A DNA stretch of 64,000 bases from Hypsibius dujardini (GCA_001579985.1 LRSR01004671.1:47398-111397); one strand, 5' to 3'. Shown: positions 1 to 10,981, numbered from the stretch's first letter. Numbers and translations: made by a program. Notes: generated by a model not told the origin, from the sequence alone.

Positions 1-239
1 GCCTCGGTGTCAGCGTTCACCAAGGAGACATTAAAATTATCCGGCAGAAGGATGTCTTGCGAGCCTTTACAAATTGTTGTCGGTACGTTAACGAATTGGG
101 AGCCATTGGAAACAAGGTCAGAACTGTCAGGATAAAAAGTACATCCTTCGTGAGGGACCGAAACGGGACCAGCTCGTTGCATTTGAATCGTGCAATGAAC
201 GGCCGCCGCCCATACCAATAAAAAAATGTAAACCGACAT
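1..239 (-). CDS. 5' end of a secreted-protein gene (partial, unidentified)
   Basis: An open frame runs from an ATG at 239 to the left edge of the window (79 codons, no stop). The protein starts MSVYIFLLVWAAAVHC, a typical signal peptide: a short polar start, a hydrophobic core, and small residues before a likely cleavage site near HC. The mature part then contains cysteines (GCTFY, ICKG) and two potential N-glycosylation sites (NGS, NVS), as expected for an exported protein. No splice site is needed inside this stretch. I do not recognise the family. An AT-rich TTAAATATAT stretch lies just upstream of the ATG. The 3' part of the gene is outside the window. The secretory call is inference from the N-terminus only. 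Confidence 0.55.
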   Translation of the reverse strand, partial: MSVYIFLLVWAAAVHCTIQMQRAGPVSVPHEGCTFYPDSSDLVSNGSQFVNVPTTICKGSQDILLPDNFNVSLVNADTE

Positions 240-600
240 ATGTTAAATATATGGCATGAAGCCCAAATATCTACCCCGGAAATATAGAATAACTAAGACC
301 CACAACTCACTTTCACACTTTTACATCACAACGGATATTTGATCAAAATTGCTGGACTAACAACGGGAAAAGACTGATTATAGTCGAATCTTAATAGACT
401 TTGTTCTGCGCCACATGATTTCAGCCACTGTAATGTGAAATAGGGCTGTCTCTGTATCTCTAATCTCTCGCCGTCACACACAATTTGCAAATAAAAGTGC
501 TACATTTAATCCAACTTGATTTGATTTAAGCACGCAGTCATCGTTTGTTCTACATGGCTTTACCCTCGTTTGAACACGTAGAGATAAGCTGTATCATTAA
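240..600. other. Upstream region, no gene seen
   Basis: AT-rich sequence between the secreted-protein start and the minisatellite. It probably contains the promoter of the minus-strand gene. I see no further coding or repeat structure. Confidence 0.4.
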
Positions 601-614
601 GTACGATAAGCGAG

Positions 615-876
615 GTATGCTATATACAGGCATACTGGCGAGTTTTGGAACATCGAACTTTCGGAGCCACTATATAGCCTGAGTCGTGGCATACAGGGCA
701 TAGTAAGGCATACCAGGGCATACCGAGCATAATGTGGCATACTGGGCATAGTATGCATACCGGACATGGTATAGCATACCGGGCATACTGTGGCATAACG
801 AGCATAATAAGGCTTACCAGGGCATAGTAAGGCATACCAGGGCATTGTGTGGCATACCAGGGCATAATATGGCATA
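615..876. repeat. Degenerate 9-bp minisatellite (GGCATACCA type), first block
   Basis: Many imperfect copies of a 9-bp unit such as GGCATACCA / GGGCATAGT in tandem, densest from about 694 to 876. Because the period is a multiple of three, spurious reading frames run through it on several strands. The array is interrupted by the MITE at 877-1233 and resumes after it. Its reverse-complement unit (GCCTGGTAT) differs by one base from the unit of the array at 3989-4179. Confidence 0.85.
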
Positions 877-1233
877 CAGCTGCTTGCAGGTTACTTGCAA
901 ACGTTTGATTTGGTGTGGTTTGACAAACAAGACCACACGTTGTTTGACTAAGGGAAATTTCAATCCAGCGAATTTCGTTGCCCTGAATTCTTGATTTGAT
1001 GACGTTTTCTTCGATTGATTCAGTCTGTCACTCGTTTTCAATTTTCACTGTGCCAAATTTCAGTCTTAATTTTCAAATATACTTTCCAAATGAAAACAGT
1101 TTATTTCTTTTGTGTTTGGTGAGCAGATTTTGGCCGGTTTTTGCTTTAAGAAATTAAAACATTATAACATGTGTAGTCTTTGCGGCTCACGATACATCAA
1201 ATCAAAAGTTTGCAAATAACCTGCAAGTAGCTG
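877..1233. mobile_element. MITE with about 42-bp terminal inverted repeats, TA target
   Basis: The left end starts CAGCTGCTTGCAGGTTACTT and the right end is its inverted copy with about 4-5 differences over 42 bp. Both ends are bordered by TA (875-876 and 1234-1235), as expected for Tc1/mariner-type insertion. At 357 bp and without coding capacity it is a non-autonomous miniature element. It splits the 9-bp minisatellite, with array sequence on both sides. Confidence 0.75.
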
Positions 1234-1331
1234 TAGTGTGGCATACCGGGCATAGTATGTATAACGGGCATACCAGGGCCTAATAGGGTATACCAGGACA
1301 TACTATGGCATACTATGGCATGACGGGCATA
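1234..1331. repeat. 9-bp minisatellite, second block
   Basis: Continuation of the GGCATACCA-type array between the two MITEs. It includes tandem copies of CATACTATGG. Confidence 0.75.
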
Positions 1332-1450
1332 CAGCTGTGGCACGAATTTGTCGCGAAGAACACGATCCTTTAATCGGAACGCTACACACAAAAACTAATG
1401 TCGTTCCGATTAAAGGACCATGTTGTACACACGAATTCTTGCCACAACTG
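1332..1450. mobile_element. Small fold-back element (hairpin MITE)
   Basis: Imperfect inverted repeat with arms 1332-1381 and 1402-1450 and a 20-bp loop. The inner 18 bp (ATCCTTTAATCGGAACG and its inverse) are almost perfect. The ends are CAGCTGTGG and CCACAACTG. The left flank is TA and the right flank is TG, so a TA duplication may have mutated. It lies in the same minisatellite as the 877-1233 element and shares its CAGCTG start. Confidence 0.6.
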
Positions 1451-1515
1451 TGCAATGGCATACAATGGAATACTAAGGTGAACAAGGCTTAAAGGGCATA
1501 ACTGGCATGCTAGGG
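1451..1515. repeat. 9-bp minisatellite, third degenerate block
   Basis: Short, eroded continuation of the GGCATAC-type array after the fold-back element. Confidence 0.5.
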
Positions 1516-1563
1516 AAATTTATAAATAGTACAACAAACTACTTAGCGTGTCATACTGTATAG

Positions 1564-1735
1564 TACCGTACGCGCCCGATCTCAAGGGACACTTCACTGC
1601 CATTAGTTTATTCCCACCGCCCGGACTCTTAACCGTTCAACACAGTCGCTATCGTTCACCCTTGATCAATCAATTTTTTTTGGTGGAACGCCAATTGCAT
1701 CCACTTTGTTTTTTTACAACAGTCATATATGCATG
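1564..1735. mobile_element. Truncated relative of the 18.4-kb MITE
   Basis: Begins with TACCGTACG then a degenerate GATCTCAAGGGACACTT, matching the left end of the element at 18398-18676. The similarity continues through the CACCG...CTTAACCGTTCAACACAG region and the AATCAATCAAT tract. No matching right end was found, so this copy is a fragment. Confidence 0.55.
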
Positions 1736-1739
1736 ATGC

Positions 1740-3985
1740 ATGATATTACACAATTTATTTCATCGGTAATTAACGAAAGACTTTTTATACAAAATTTCGA
1801 AGTTAGAAAAGCACTGGTAGACCAAACCTCCCACAATACTCACTTTTAAAAATGTAGATTTCGAAAAAGCTTTAAAACTGACAACTTTTGAAGTCATCCT
1901 GTCCAAAACTTAATTTAGGTCGATTCGTATCATCCGAAATATTCTTGGATGTCAGGAGGAGCTAAGAGCATCTCTGGAACCACTCCTGGGCACATTTTTT
2001 CTCAGTTAAATCAACCATAGCCCTGCCCCAGCATCCGAAAAAAAATTTGCTAATGCCAATTCACTAACAATTAAATTTTGGACGATAATATAAAAAGTTG
2101 GTAGGTTTACGCTTTGCAGGAACCTACATTTTACAGTGGAACTTAAGGAGGTAAGATTCTAATGTTTTCACAACTTCTGGAAAATTCACCACAAACTTTG
2201 AAGTTTAAAATATACAATTTAGTTTTTACTAATTGTGAAACAGATTTTTCTAATTTTTTCACCGGACATCGCATGTAATAGCTGAAGATAAATTACATCT
2301 TGTACGCTAGACTTAACTGATTAAATGCGCGTTGCAGTTTTTATGAACCATTGGTAGAACTATTTAAAATATAAAATTTAGTTTTTACCACTTGTGAAAC
2401 AGGTCCTCTGACGTGTTTAGTCAACTTTCGACTAGTCAGCCACGTCACAAGATTCTGTGCCAACTAGAAATTTTTTTCATTTTTTCGATCCATTGGTAGA
2501 ATAGTTTAAAATTTACATTTTGGTTTTTGTAATGGCGAAACAAGCCTTCTCACCGGACGTTATTCGCATTAGCGGGAGATAAATTGTATCTAGTCCACTA
2601 GCCATTAGACGCAATATTTTAGAATAAAAGTTTATTTGCAGTTGATAGTGGAGAGGGAATGTAGGTAAGGGATGGAAGTTGAGGAAGTGATTTAGATTAT
2701 AGTAAAGCATTCTTTTATATAGTATAAAATTATCAATAGACCAAGATGGAACGTACTAGATTCTGCCGACATAGCGGGACTATATACATTGCAATAGCTG
2801 AGTAAGTACATTACATCTTAAAGAAGTAGATGGCAATCTATTAACTAAGTAGAATACAGTAACTACCAGTCGATGAAGTATGCTTGTTGGGTAAAACCCA
2901 ACACTGCCCTCCGTGAACTCGCGACGGTCCTCGCGTCACCGTGGGGTGGGTAGGATGTTTCCGCTTCCGTGTCTCTCAAACGAATATATAAATTTTGGTT
3001 GTGTTCGCCAAGCCGGGCGGTCCCGTAACGCAAAATTTTCCGGTAACTCTCGTTTGCGTCCGGCTTCGGTACGAGTGAGCATCCGCCTCTCAATCTTGCA
3101 TACGTCAAATTTACTTTATTAAATTTCGTTCGTGCTCGAACCGCCAACATCTCTTCTCCCTCTCCAACCCCAACCGTTCCCTCTGTCGTCAGGTAACCTG
3201 TCTCCATTGTCCAACTTCCCTCTCCACCAGGTTAACCGTCAGTGATCCCGTCGCTCGCAACGTTGACGGCTTTTGTTTTCGGCTGCCACGTTTCCGTGAG
3301 CCGGTTGACCACATATTTGTCTGTCGTAATGTTATTGCTGGATCCACCACTGTCCGTCAATCTGCCTCCCTCTCTGATTCCCTATGATAACAACAGCCTG
3401 CTTTCCGGTTCTCCGACTTGTCCCAGGTCGTCGGTTTGTGTCTTCGCATGGTCCGCCGAAGACCCGAAAACGTTTTCTTAATCGCATATTTGGGGACAAA
3501 AAATGTGAAACCACCGGCTTCATTCTGCGCGCTGAGCTTATAATGCATAGTCGTAAAATTCGTCGTTACCGTCGCATTTTTGTCCACACTGAAGAGTGTC
3601 CACTCCACAGCCGAGCTCTGCCACTTAACCAAACTACGCTGTGTGTTTTATTGGCTGCGTCCTCTCTGACAAGGGGTCGGAACGGGATATGACACCCCGA
3701 TTTCCCTGAATTTTTTTTTGCAATTAATGGATTTAATATGAAGATTTTAGAAAAATATTTCAACGGCCCTCGAGTTCTGGTATCGGCAGGAACAAAATCG
3801 AAAGCTTCCAGATCTTCCTAACGAATTTACCATACATCCCAACACGGTAAAAACATAGTTTTTCGGAAAACGTTTGATTCTAAGATTTTTGACAACTGTC
3901 CACTTCAGATTCGATTTGGAATCGATTGACATAAACAGAATCGTTTTTGGATGCGAGGGGGCGGAACTAAAGGCTAGTTTCAATC
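1740..3985. other. Intergenic, no gene recognised
   Basis: Mostly AT-rich sequence with a CpG-rich stretch at about 2890-3700. That stretch has overlapping antisense frames of about 100 codons on both strands, none with a recognisable domain or supported splice structure. Around 3735-3810 a segment (TTTTAGAAAAATATTT...CCCTCGAG) resembles 57822-57890 and may be a dispersed repeat. Confidence 0.4.
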
Positions 3986-3988
3986 TAG

Positions 3989-4179
3989 GCTAATATGCCA
4001 ACTATTCCGGGTATGCCAGGCATGCCGGATATTCCGGGTATGCCAGGTATGCCGGATTTGCTGGGTATGCCAGGTATGCCAACTATGCCAGATATGCCAA
4101 CTATGCCAGATATGCCAACTATGCCAGGTATGCCAACTGTGCCAGGTATGCCAACTATGCCAGGAATGCTCATTATGTA
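3989..4179. repeat. 9-bp minisatellite (ATGCCAGGT unit)
   Basis: About 20 tandem units of ATGCCAGGT / ATGCCAACT / ATGCCGGAT. The frame through it reads as a (GMP/TMP)n peptide, which is a by-product of a period divisible by three. It ends about 75 bp upstream of the likely splice acceptor of the BEN-like gene, so it is probably promoter or intron sequence of that gene. Confidence 0.85.
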
Positions 4180-4305
4180 GCTCAACCATTACCGGGTATC
4201 GCACTATGCCATATGCTTGTTCCATTACTAACCCCTGGCTTTTTTTAATAGCCTTGTTAGCCCTCCCGAGTGCAATTCACCACCCAAGGGCTCCCAGAGG
4301 ATAGT

Positions 4306-6144
4306 ATGGAGAAATTAACGGTAAGCTGTTTTGAATATGGGAAGTTGATTCATTGCAAGTTCCCAGTGTCCCTTAGAGACATTGAACGGCTTCGTTCCGT
4401 TCTGGTAAGTTTCGTTTACAGTTTTTATTATATTGTGAAGATTGTTTTAGGAGAAATACTTGGCTGCTGGAATCAGTTCCTGGCGAGATGCTGCTGCGAA
4501 ATACCTGACCGATATGTTCTCTCAAGAAACACTCGCCAACAGCTGCCCAACAGAAGAGGGTGCCAAGCAATATCTCGACAAGAAGGGCAACAAGAAGCCG
4601 CCGCTCAATCCAGTCCGTATCAAAATCCTACGCGGTAAGAATCTTGCACTGCGCTGATACTCGGTGCAAATAATTTGCTGGCGTAACTTCGCAATTAATA
4701 CAGGGGCCGGCAGCAAATTTGGACCAGTTTGCGCGTTATCAAACAGCTGATTGGTTTCTTTTGTAACAACCCATCCCACATTGTTTTTAAGAAAAACTAA
4801 GTCACCCGTTGTAAAAAACAATTTGTTTACATTTGAACAATCAGTCATGCCTGCTCCAATTGATTCTGAAGCGAGGGGCGCCATCTTGGCCCACCATCAG
4901 AACTGCCATTCTCATAGAAAAATGATCCATGCTTTGTTTGACCTGGGCTTTTCGGTTTCAAAGTCTACTGTCACTCGTGCTATCACAGAAGTTGAACGGG
5001 AGAAGCGAGGAATCTTCAAACCAGCAGAAAAGCTCGGTCCCCAGTGCCTGCCGTCCAAGCGTACCAAGGATCTCATCAGAAAAGTGGACGCAGCGACGGA
5101 TGTGGATAATCCTCCCACTCTGGACCAAATGGCTGAACGGTCTGATGTTTCTAAAAGGAAAATTCGTCGAGTTTTGAACAAAGATTTGCAATTAGACCTG
5201 CTGAAAAAAACCAAAACGCAAGCCCTGTCGAACAAGCAAGCGCTGCAGCGTCTTGACAGCGGACCTCGGTTTTTCAAGCTCTTGGGGGGCGATCGATGGA
5301 AGTATGTAGTGTCTTTTGATGAGTTCTGGCTGTTTATGAACGATTGCGGCGGAATCCGGGACTGTTACTACCGGAAGAAAGGGAAACCAGTTCCGGAAAA
5401 TCGCACCAAAAAGTGGAAGCATAAATTCCCCAAAAAGGTAATGTGCGCCGCAGGAGTGTCGTACCGCAATGCGACGGCCATCTACTTCATTCCACCAACC
5501 AGCAAAGTCTACTTAGCGTTCTTCTTTAACAATGTCGTGAAGCCAATAATGGAAAAAGACGCCCCAGACTCTACCCGAGAGAGGAACACAAAGTCATCTT
5601 TGACTTTGATAAGGCTTCCAGTCACACGACGCTTTCGGTCTACTCCTACCCCCAATCGAAAAACGTCAAGTACATCGGGAAAGAGGATTGGATGGCCAAC
5701 AGCCCTGACTTGAGTCCTATGAATTTTGGTCCTAACGGGATTTTTAAAAAATCAATGTTTAAGAAGAAGCCCAAAGCCATCCCTGGTTTGCAACGTGCAG
5801 CGCGCCAGGTCTGGAAGGAATTTTCTCTTAACGTTTGTCGTAATGTTATGAAATCCTGGAGAGAAAGGGTGATTCAGATGCTAGACGCAAAGGACTTTCA
5901 GATTGAAAATTTAAAAAATAAAATATTCACAATGGTAAAAATTTCGTTTGCGCAAACTGGTCCAACTTTGCTGCCGGCCCCTGTAATGTTTCGTATTTCT
6001 ATTTCAGACTTCGTTAACTACTTCGTCAACAAGAATACCGCTAAGAAGGAGGAAATTCCAGGAAAGGGAAAGGTCACTAGTCGGATTCACTGCGCCACGA
6101 AGCAGGCTAGAGAGAAGTTTGATCTACTCGAGTCTCAGCAGTAA
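4306..6144 (+). CDS. Small BEN-domain-like protein, transposon in intron 2
   Basis: Exons 4306-4404, 4451-4634 and 6008-6144 join in consistent phases (0, then 1) to a protein of about 139 residues ending at TAA 6142-6144. Donors are GTAAGT and GGTAAG; acceptors are TTTTAG and TTTCAG. Residues about 43-135 resemble a BEN domain, an alpha-helical DNA/protein interaction fold of chromatin and transcription regulators. The helix AAAKYLTDMFSQETLANSC is followed by KKPPLNPVRIKIL (matching the family's basic, PLD-like and I..I pattern) and a basic C-terminal helix. The frame is also open upstream to about 4261 behind an AG, so earlier exons are possible and the start is uncertain. Intron 2 (about 1.37 kb) is almost entirely a mariner/Tc1 element. 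The family call rests on pattern only. Confidence 0.55.
4701..5983 (+). mobile_element. Full-length mariner/Tc1 element with 34-bp inverted repeats
   Basis: 1283 bp bounded by TA (4699-4700 and 5984-5985). The left terminal repeat 4701-4734 starts CAGGGGCCGGCAGCAAATTT and ends GCGC. The right repeat 5950-5983 is its inverted copy with one mismatch in 34. It carries one transposase gene in plus orientation and sits inside intron 2 of the BEN-like gene, same strand. The nearly identical ends suggest a fairly recent insertion, but the transposase is frameshifted, so this copy is non-autonomous. Confidence 0.9.
4847..5930 (+). pseudogene. mariner/Tc1 transposase, single frameshift
   Basis: Starts at ATG 4847. 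The N-terminal part is a helix-turn-helix pair (HRKMIHALFDLGFSVSKSTV, then SDVSKRKIRRVL), followed by the DDE/D domain. The first acidic residue is in VVSFDEFWLF (about 5314-5330), the second in the FDFDKASSHT block (about 5605), and the third in NSPDLSPMNFG (about 5700). The second and third are about 32 residues apart. The reading frame changes from frame 2 to frame 1 near 5572-5577, consistent with loss of one base, so no single frame contains all three catalytic residues. The downstream frame has no stop before the right repeat and stays open into the host exon at 6008. Confidence 0.85.
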
Positions 6145-7490
6145 TAGATTTCTGCAAATGTTCTAATTGGTTTGCTGTGGCTGTCTGGTATTTGTGGGTA
6201 GTTGTATTTAAATTGAATCATTCTTAGTCAGAAGCGCTTTGAGAATTTTGTCTTTTCAATTTCATAAAGGAATCAGCAGGTGTCCTAGCTTACTTTAACT
6301 TCGATAGCACCTTTTTGCTGCCTTTTTATCATATTGGAGGAGTAGAGACTAAAAATGAATGTATCTCTTTTTTCCGTCGATCGGTATAAATTACGATGGA
6401 TCCCAGCAGCATTTAGCAGCTGAACAATTTATGATTGGGTTAAGCATACCCTTCCTAGCTGTCCAGCGTAACTCATGCGTTAAAGCATGGCTGCCCCAGC
6501 GCTGGTTTTTCGCTATCCTTTAAAACTGAAGGCCTTCGGAAGTCCCTCAATGAGAACGGTTTGCGTACTCCTAACGAAGATCGCCCCTCTAAGGAAACGT
6601 GTATGTTAAAAGACCCATGCGCACCCCCTTCGCGCATACCAAGATTTTTTCGCTTGAGGTATGCGAGAAGCTTTCTCGCGTGGGGCAACTTCGCACCGGG
6701 AATGAACAGAGTGGTATCTGCAAAAAGTGAATCTATCTGAATACGGGATTGGGATTTGGCGGAGGTGTATAATATTACATAGACACACGCTCCATTTCTA
6801 CAAGGACAATGGCATTGAACTGGCAAGTTGGCGGTACAGATTACTGGCAAAGCTCCAAGACCCTTTTTAATTGCAAACTAACAAATATTTAAACTGCCGC
6901 CCACTGGTCCCATTTTGGGGGAGGGGTCAGTTACGACGTCTGGTCAACGTTTTCAGTGAAAAACATACAAGAGAAAAATATTCCCTCTTTCACTCCAAAA
7001 ATTTAATAAAATTTAAATTTGTATTTCTAGTCTCAATTCTGCCTAACAAAAAATATGTAGAAGCAGTTCCTTTGGCCTGAAGGGAAAACAGCAAAAAACA
7101 ACAAAGAAAACAGGGAAACTAAGAAAATTCAATCTGATGGAAATTCACCGTTTGTTTTTATGTTAACATTTCTTAATTAAGCAGCCAAACCAATTTAAGT
7201 GATCAGAGGACTGTTTCAACTTCGTTTCACATCAATATTTGGGAAACTAACTAGCTAGGCGAAACAAAACATATTTATCTAATACATTCCGAAGATTTAG
7301 TTTTTTCGTGTTTTTCAATTTAAATTTTAGTTATTTTGAAATTTTTAGCTTTTCCGTGTTTTTATTTGTAGTTATATTGTATTCTCGGCCTTTACCCGTT
7401 CTCTTTCGTTTTTTATTTATATAGACCTCTGCACAGCAGCATCTGCGTCGCCGTTCGTACAGCTAGAATTAATTGGGTAAAGAATTATAT
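6145..7490. other. Intergenic, no gene recognised
   Basis: Probable 3' UTR of the BEN-like gene followed by AT-rich DNA. Frames at 6473-6850 (both strands) show no known domain. Small palindromes are present, for example GCGAGAAGCTTTCTCGC near 6662 and a CGCATACC/GGTATGCG pair around 6634-6665. Confidence 0.4.
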
Positions 7491-7493
7491 CAT

Positions 7494-7593
7494 GGTGTAG
7501 CCGGTGTAACCAGTGTAGCACGGTGTGGCACGGTGTAGCCGGTGTAGCCAGTGTTAGCACGGTGAAGCGGGTGTTGCAAGGTGAGGCGCTGAT
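7494..7593. repeat. 9-bp minisatellite (GGTGTAGCC unit)
   Basis: About ten tandem copies of GGTGTAGCC / CAGTGTAGC with decay toward the right end. The unit is the reverse complement of the GGCTACACC/GGCTACACT unit of the large array at 23333-23600. Confidence 0.85.
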
Positions 7594-7599
7594 GAGGCA

Positions 7600-8790
7600 T
7601 TCGTTAAGGTGTAGATCACCATTCCGTTATCATTTTTCAGGTCAGTACTTGAACGTTTTTCAAGGTCTGAGGTCACAATGAAGTCGTCTCTTACCTTGCG
7701 GGGCAACACTCATCGGTCATATTTGAGATTTTCGTCAAAGTTTAGATTAACTGCGCGGCGTTCGTTTTTCTGGATCCCAACTAAAACGTGCGTCAGTTTT
7801 TAATTTTTTTTCATCTGTCCGTTAAACCCTGCTATTGTGCCGTACCCTGGGATTTGCGTCACCTCTGAGCCGTCTCTTAAAGTCGTGACTGGGCAGTTTT
7901 TCTCTTTGCTCTCACTGTAGCGCATCTCACTACGTTTGTACTGCTTTAACTACGTAAATAATTTGCAATTTTTTTAGCCCAATGAAATACAGAGCAGTAA
8001 AGGGCTCAAACCCGCTCCGGCACAATATCAAACAGATACATGAACTTTGAACGGGCAAAAAAAACATAGAGATCTACACAAATAAGCGGCTTTTGTTAAA
8101 TGATTGGCTGATTGAGGAATATCTTTGCTCACATAGTCACGACGAAAGGTCACAATTCAGCTTCACGGCATGCGTTGCATTGTCTATTTCTAGCATTTTC
8201 TCGTGGCTTGCCTGGCAATCCAAATGAAACCTCTTTTTGCGCTCACTGTAAATGAAGGTTTTTTCCGAGCCTTGGGTGCTCTGGTCTTTCTCGCATCCGG
8301 AGCACTTTGCGGGTTTAAGTTTTTTTGGGAGACGGGATGGTTGGTCGATCTGCATTCTAGACCCTGACGCCACTGAGCAAAACAAAATTTGATTCTACAT
8401 CTATTGCTTGACTCAATCGCCAATGAAGATCAATTATTGCATTCGCTGACCTTGGTTTAAGATTGAAAAACTGGCGAAAGCATGCGGAGTGATGCCATTC
8501 TCGGTTAATGTCGCTGATCGCCCTTTATTTGTTGAGACAGATGGCTGCTGCTGAAGATCTTCCAGATCTTTCAAAGGTCCTTCAGATCAGAATAGAAAAC
8601 TCGCATTAACAAAAATATTTGGTTTAAGATGCCTGTAAATATTCCTGAGGACAATAGATCAAACAACACTTGCCGTCTTCGATTGCTGACACTTCCGCAG
8701 CAAAATTCCCCGTTTCGAAAGCAGGGCCTTGAGCTCCAGCTACCAATCTACAGAAAGCATGCTCTTATTAACCCCAGCACTATAAATTTG
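7600..8790. other. Intergenic, one small zinc-finger-like frame
   Basis: No supported gene. On the minus strand, 8137-8385 encodes 82 residues with CSGC and RFHLDC spaced like a C2-HC zinc ligand set, but no splice partners or homologous family can be named. It could be the eroded end of a transposase. Confidence 0.3.
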
Positions 8791-8791
8791 C

Positions 8792-10981
8792 TCAAATAAA
8801 ACACGAGCCTTTCAATGGCTGTTGACGTTGGTGTCGACGTTTCAGCAGGGGCAAAAACTTGTCGAACCAATTGTATTTCAGGTGAATTGCGCAGCTGCAA
8901 TACTGCTGGTAGAGCCTTGAAAGGGGAAATCGGAGTCTTGGGGTGATAAGCGGTTTCTTTGTCATTTGTTCTACACAAATACATAACTAAATGAATATTT
9001 GTGCCATGCCGTTTACCATAAGAGTTGCTCAAATAGTTTAAACGCATTATAAATGACTGCAAATAAATCTAAATTTCTTAAGGGTCCGGTTTTAATAATA
9101 GTTAGTATTAATTTTAAACGATCGTAATAATTAGAATTGTAAGACAATTTAAAATAATTGAGCGTTTAATTAAATTTGATTTTGAACACAACTTTTTCGT
9201 TAAGTTGAATTACGCAGCTTTAACAAATTCGAAGCGATGCCTACCTTTTGTGTGAAAACTCGAAATATCGCGCCAAGAATATTTAAAATATAAATGTTAT
9301 TACCTTAAAATGTTATAAATAAAAAATATAAATTACCCGTTCAAAGTTGTTAGAAATTTGAATATGAAACCAAATTCAAAGCCAGCTTTCGATCAAAATT
9401 ACCTTTAGAACTTTTTTGTTTTTTTTTTGAATCAGCTTCTTTTTATAAAGTAGAAAGAAGTAAAGGTTTATCTCAAAATTTAAGTTATAACAAAAAACAA
9501 ATTTCTTTTCAAATTTTAACTCTTTACCCGAGTCTGTTTCTTCATCCTCGCGTCCTATGTCTCCAATAACTTGAGATTGTTTTGCCGTAAAGAGTGTACT
9601 GGGAAAGCCGACCGCACGAACGGACACACGGGAGTTCTTTTCGTTATGGAACCTAACCGGAATGGCCTTCTTTCCATATACAACTCCAGGTATCGATTTG
9701 AGTTCAGAGAATTTAACGGCAATAACTCCAACTTCTTCCAGGGCTTTTAGGAAACGATCTTCTCTAATGGCGAGAATTTTTTTTCTGGCAAGTATTTGAC
9801 GAATTCCGAGACCTGTTACAAAATAATTTTCACAGACGAACCAGTGAACCGTACAGCCCAAGAAACTGAAAGTACGACTCACTACAACTTGCTCGTTTTC
9901 CTGCAACGCATGAAGATTGTCACAAAGCTGCGCGAGCAAGTGCTGAGATGTAGAGACACTGAAACTGCTGTTTGCGGCAGTGAACGTTGAGTCGCCACTG
10001 TTTCGGTGCTTATAGAATGAAGCCGCAGATCAATTACGAACGGTAGTACTTTGAAAATCCACACAGAATATCCCGTCTTTGCCAAAAACTGCAATCCCAA
10101 TCGTTAGCTTATGCAGAATTTCGACTCGGTTATTTAACTCCTATCTGGCATAATCACTAACTAGCTCTGTGGCTGCAATAAGGATGCTGTAGCTTTCCGA
10201 AATACGGTGATGGCTGTCAGTTACTCCGATCATAGCTTTGGAGACGTCGTCGCGCAGGCTGAAGGCTCTCTTCTTCATGTTAGGTTTGTCTTCCTCTGTT
10301 AAATTCATCAAAGCAGGAAAGTGCTTTGCCGCAGATTGCTTGCCCCTGTGAATATCAGCAAAATGCTCCTTTGTCATTGGACTCATCTCTCGGAGCATTG
10401 GAATCACTACCGCTCGAGAGAGCGCTGCGAAGCTGTAATGAAATAATTGCAAATTACTTCATGTTGGAATCCGGTGCCCCTGTTAAGTAACTTAGCTCGA
10501 CGGTATATCAAAGTACTTGTATTGTAGGTGTTCCATGGTTTTTTCGTTGCATGTGATCGCTAAAGTCGTTCCTGGAGTCTGCTTTGATTCGTGCTTGTTA
10601 GATAAAAGAAACGTTACTTTGGGAAAATTGTTTTCAGAATGCATTTTGACTAGGGCTTTACTTAGTTGAAATAAAGTTGGAGAAAACGGTTAATGTAGTA
10701 AGCTTACAAGTGATCAGTTGCTGAATTCACATGCCGGGCTTCGCAAATCCATCCGCTCTCGCCGCGTCCACCAGCACGGACTCGTTGCATTATTTTCAGC
10801 TTAAATCCCATCACGTACAAATTTACAGGATCAGACTTAACTCCATAGTAGGTACAATTATTTTGTTCGTACCTTTCCTGAAGAATGCAGATACTCTAAA
10901 CGTGACCTTTGGATCGTGCTTAAAGAGTGCTGTTACCTTCGCTGGCGGTTTCCGGAACAGACCGGACACGTTTCCGTTCAT
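8792..10981 (-). CDS. Unidentified five-exon gene
   Basis: Five minus-strand exons join with matching phases: 10981-10827, 10660-10517, 10432-10162, 10008-9528 and 8970-8792 (stop). Donors are GTAAAT, GTACTT, GTTAGT, GTAAAG; acceptors include CATTACAG and TTGTGTAG. The product would be about 409 residues. Segments include an early beta-rich region (KIIVPTMELSLILKALVK, then FPKVTFLLSNKHE) and a charged helical middle (KKRAFSLRDDVSKAMIGVTD). A helix (LLAQLCDNLHALQENEQVVV) is followed by a mixed C-terminal part with REDEETDS. No signal peptide or membrane span is evident. The early region has a faint resemblance to the N-terminal half of the HUS1 checkpoint clamp (L-KAL...V-L-NKH spacing), but the rest does not fit, so I give no function. 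The start is uncertain: the first exon stays open upstream to about 11131. Confidence 0.45.

Noticed and set aside
3332-3692. Overlapping frames of 63-102 codons on both strands
   Set aside because: CpG-rich stretch without stops on several frames; no domain, signal peptide or splice sites support any of them.
3985-4225. Collagen-like (GMP)n or (HSWHTW)n proteins
   Set aside because: Same artefact of the 9-bp minisatellite; all frames on both strands stay open.
8748-9062. Possible hAT dimerisation motif (TSTPTSTAIERLVF)
   Set aside because: The resemblance is weak, and the other frame of the same exon fits the phase of the minus-strand gene and ends in a proper stop.
10517-10981. HUS1 checkpoint clamp gene
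   Set aside because: Only a short segment has similar residue spacing; the remaining 300 residues do not fit the clamp.
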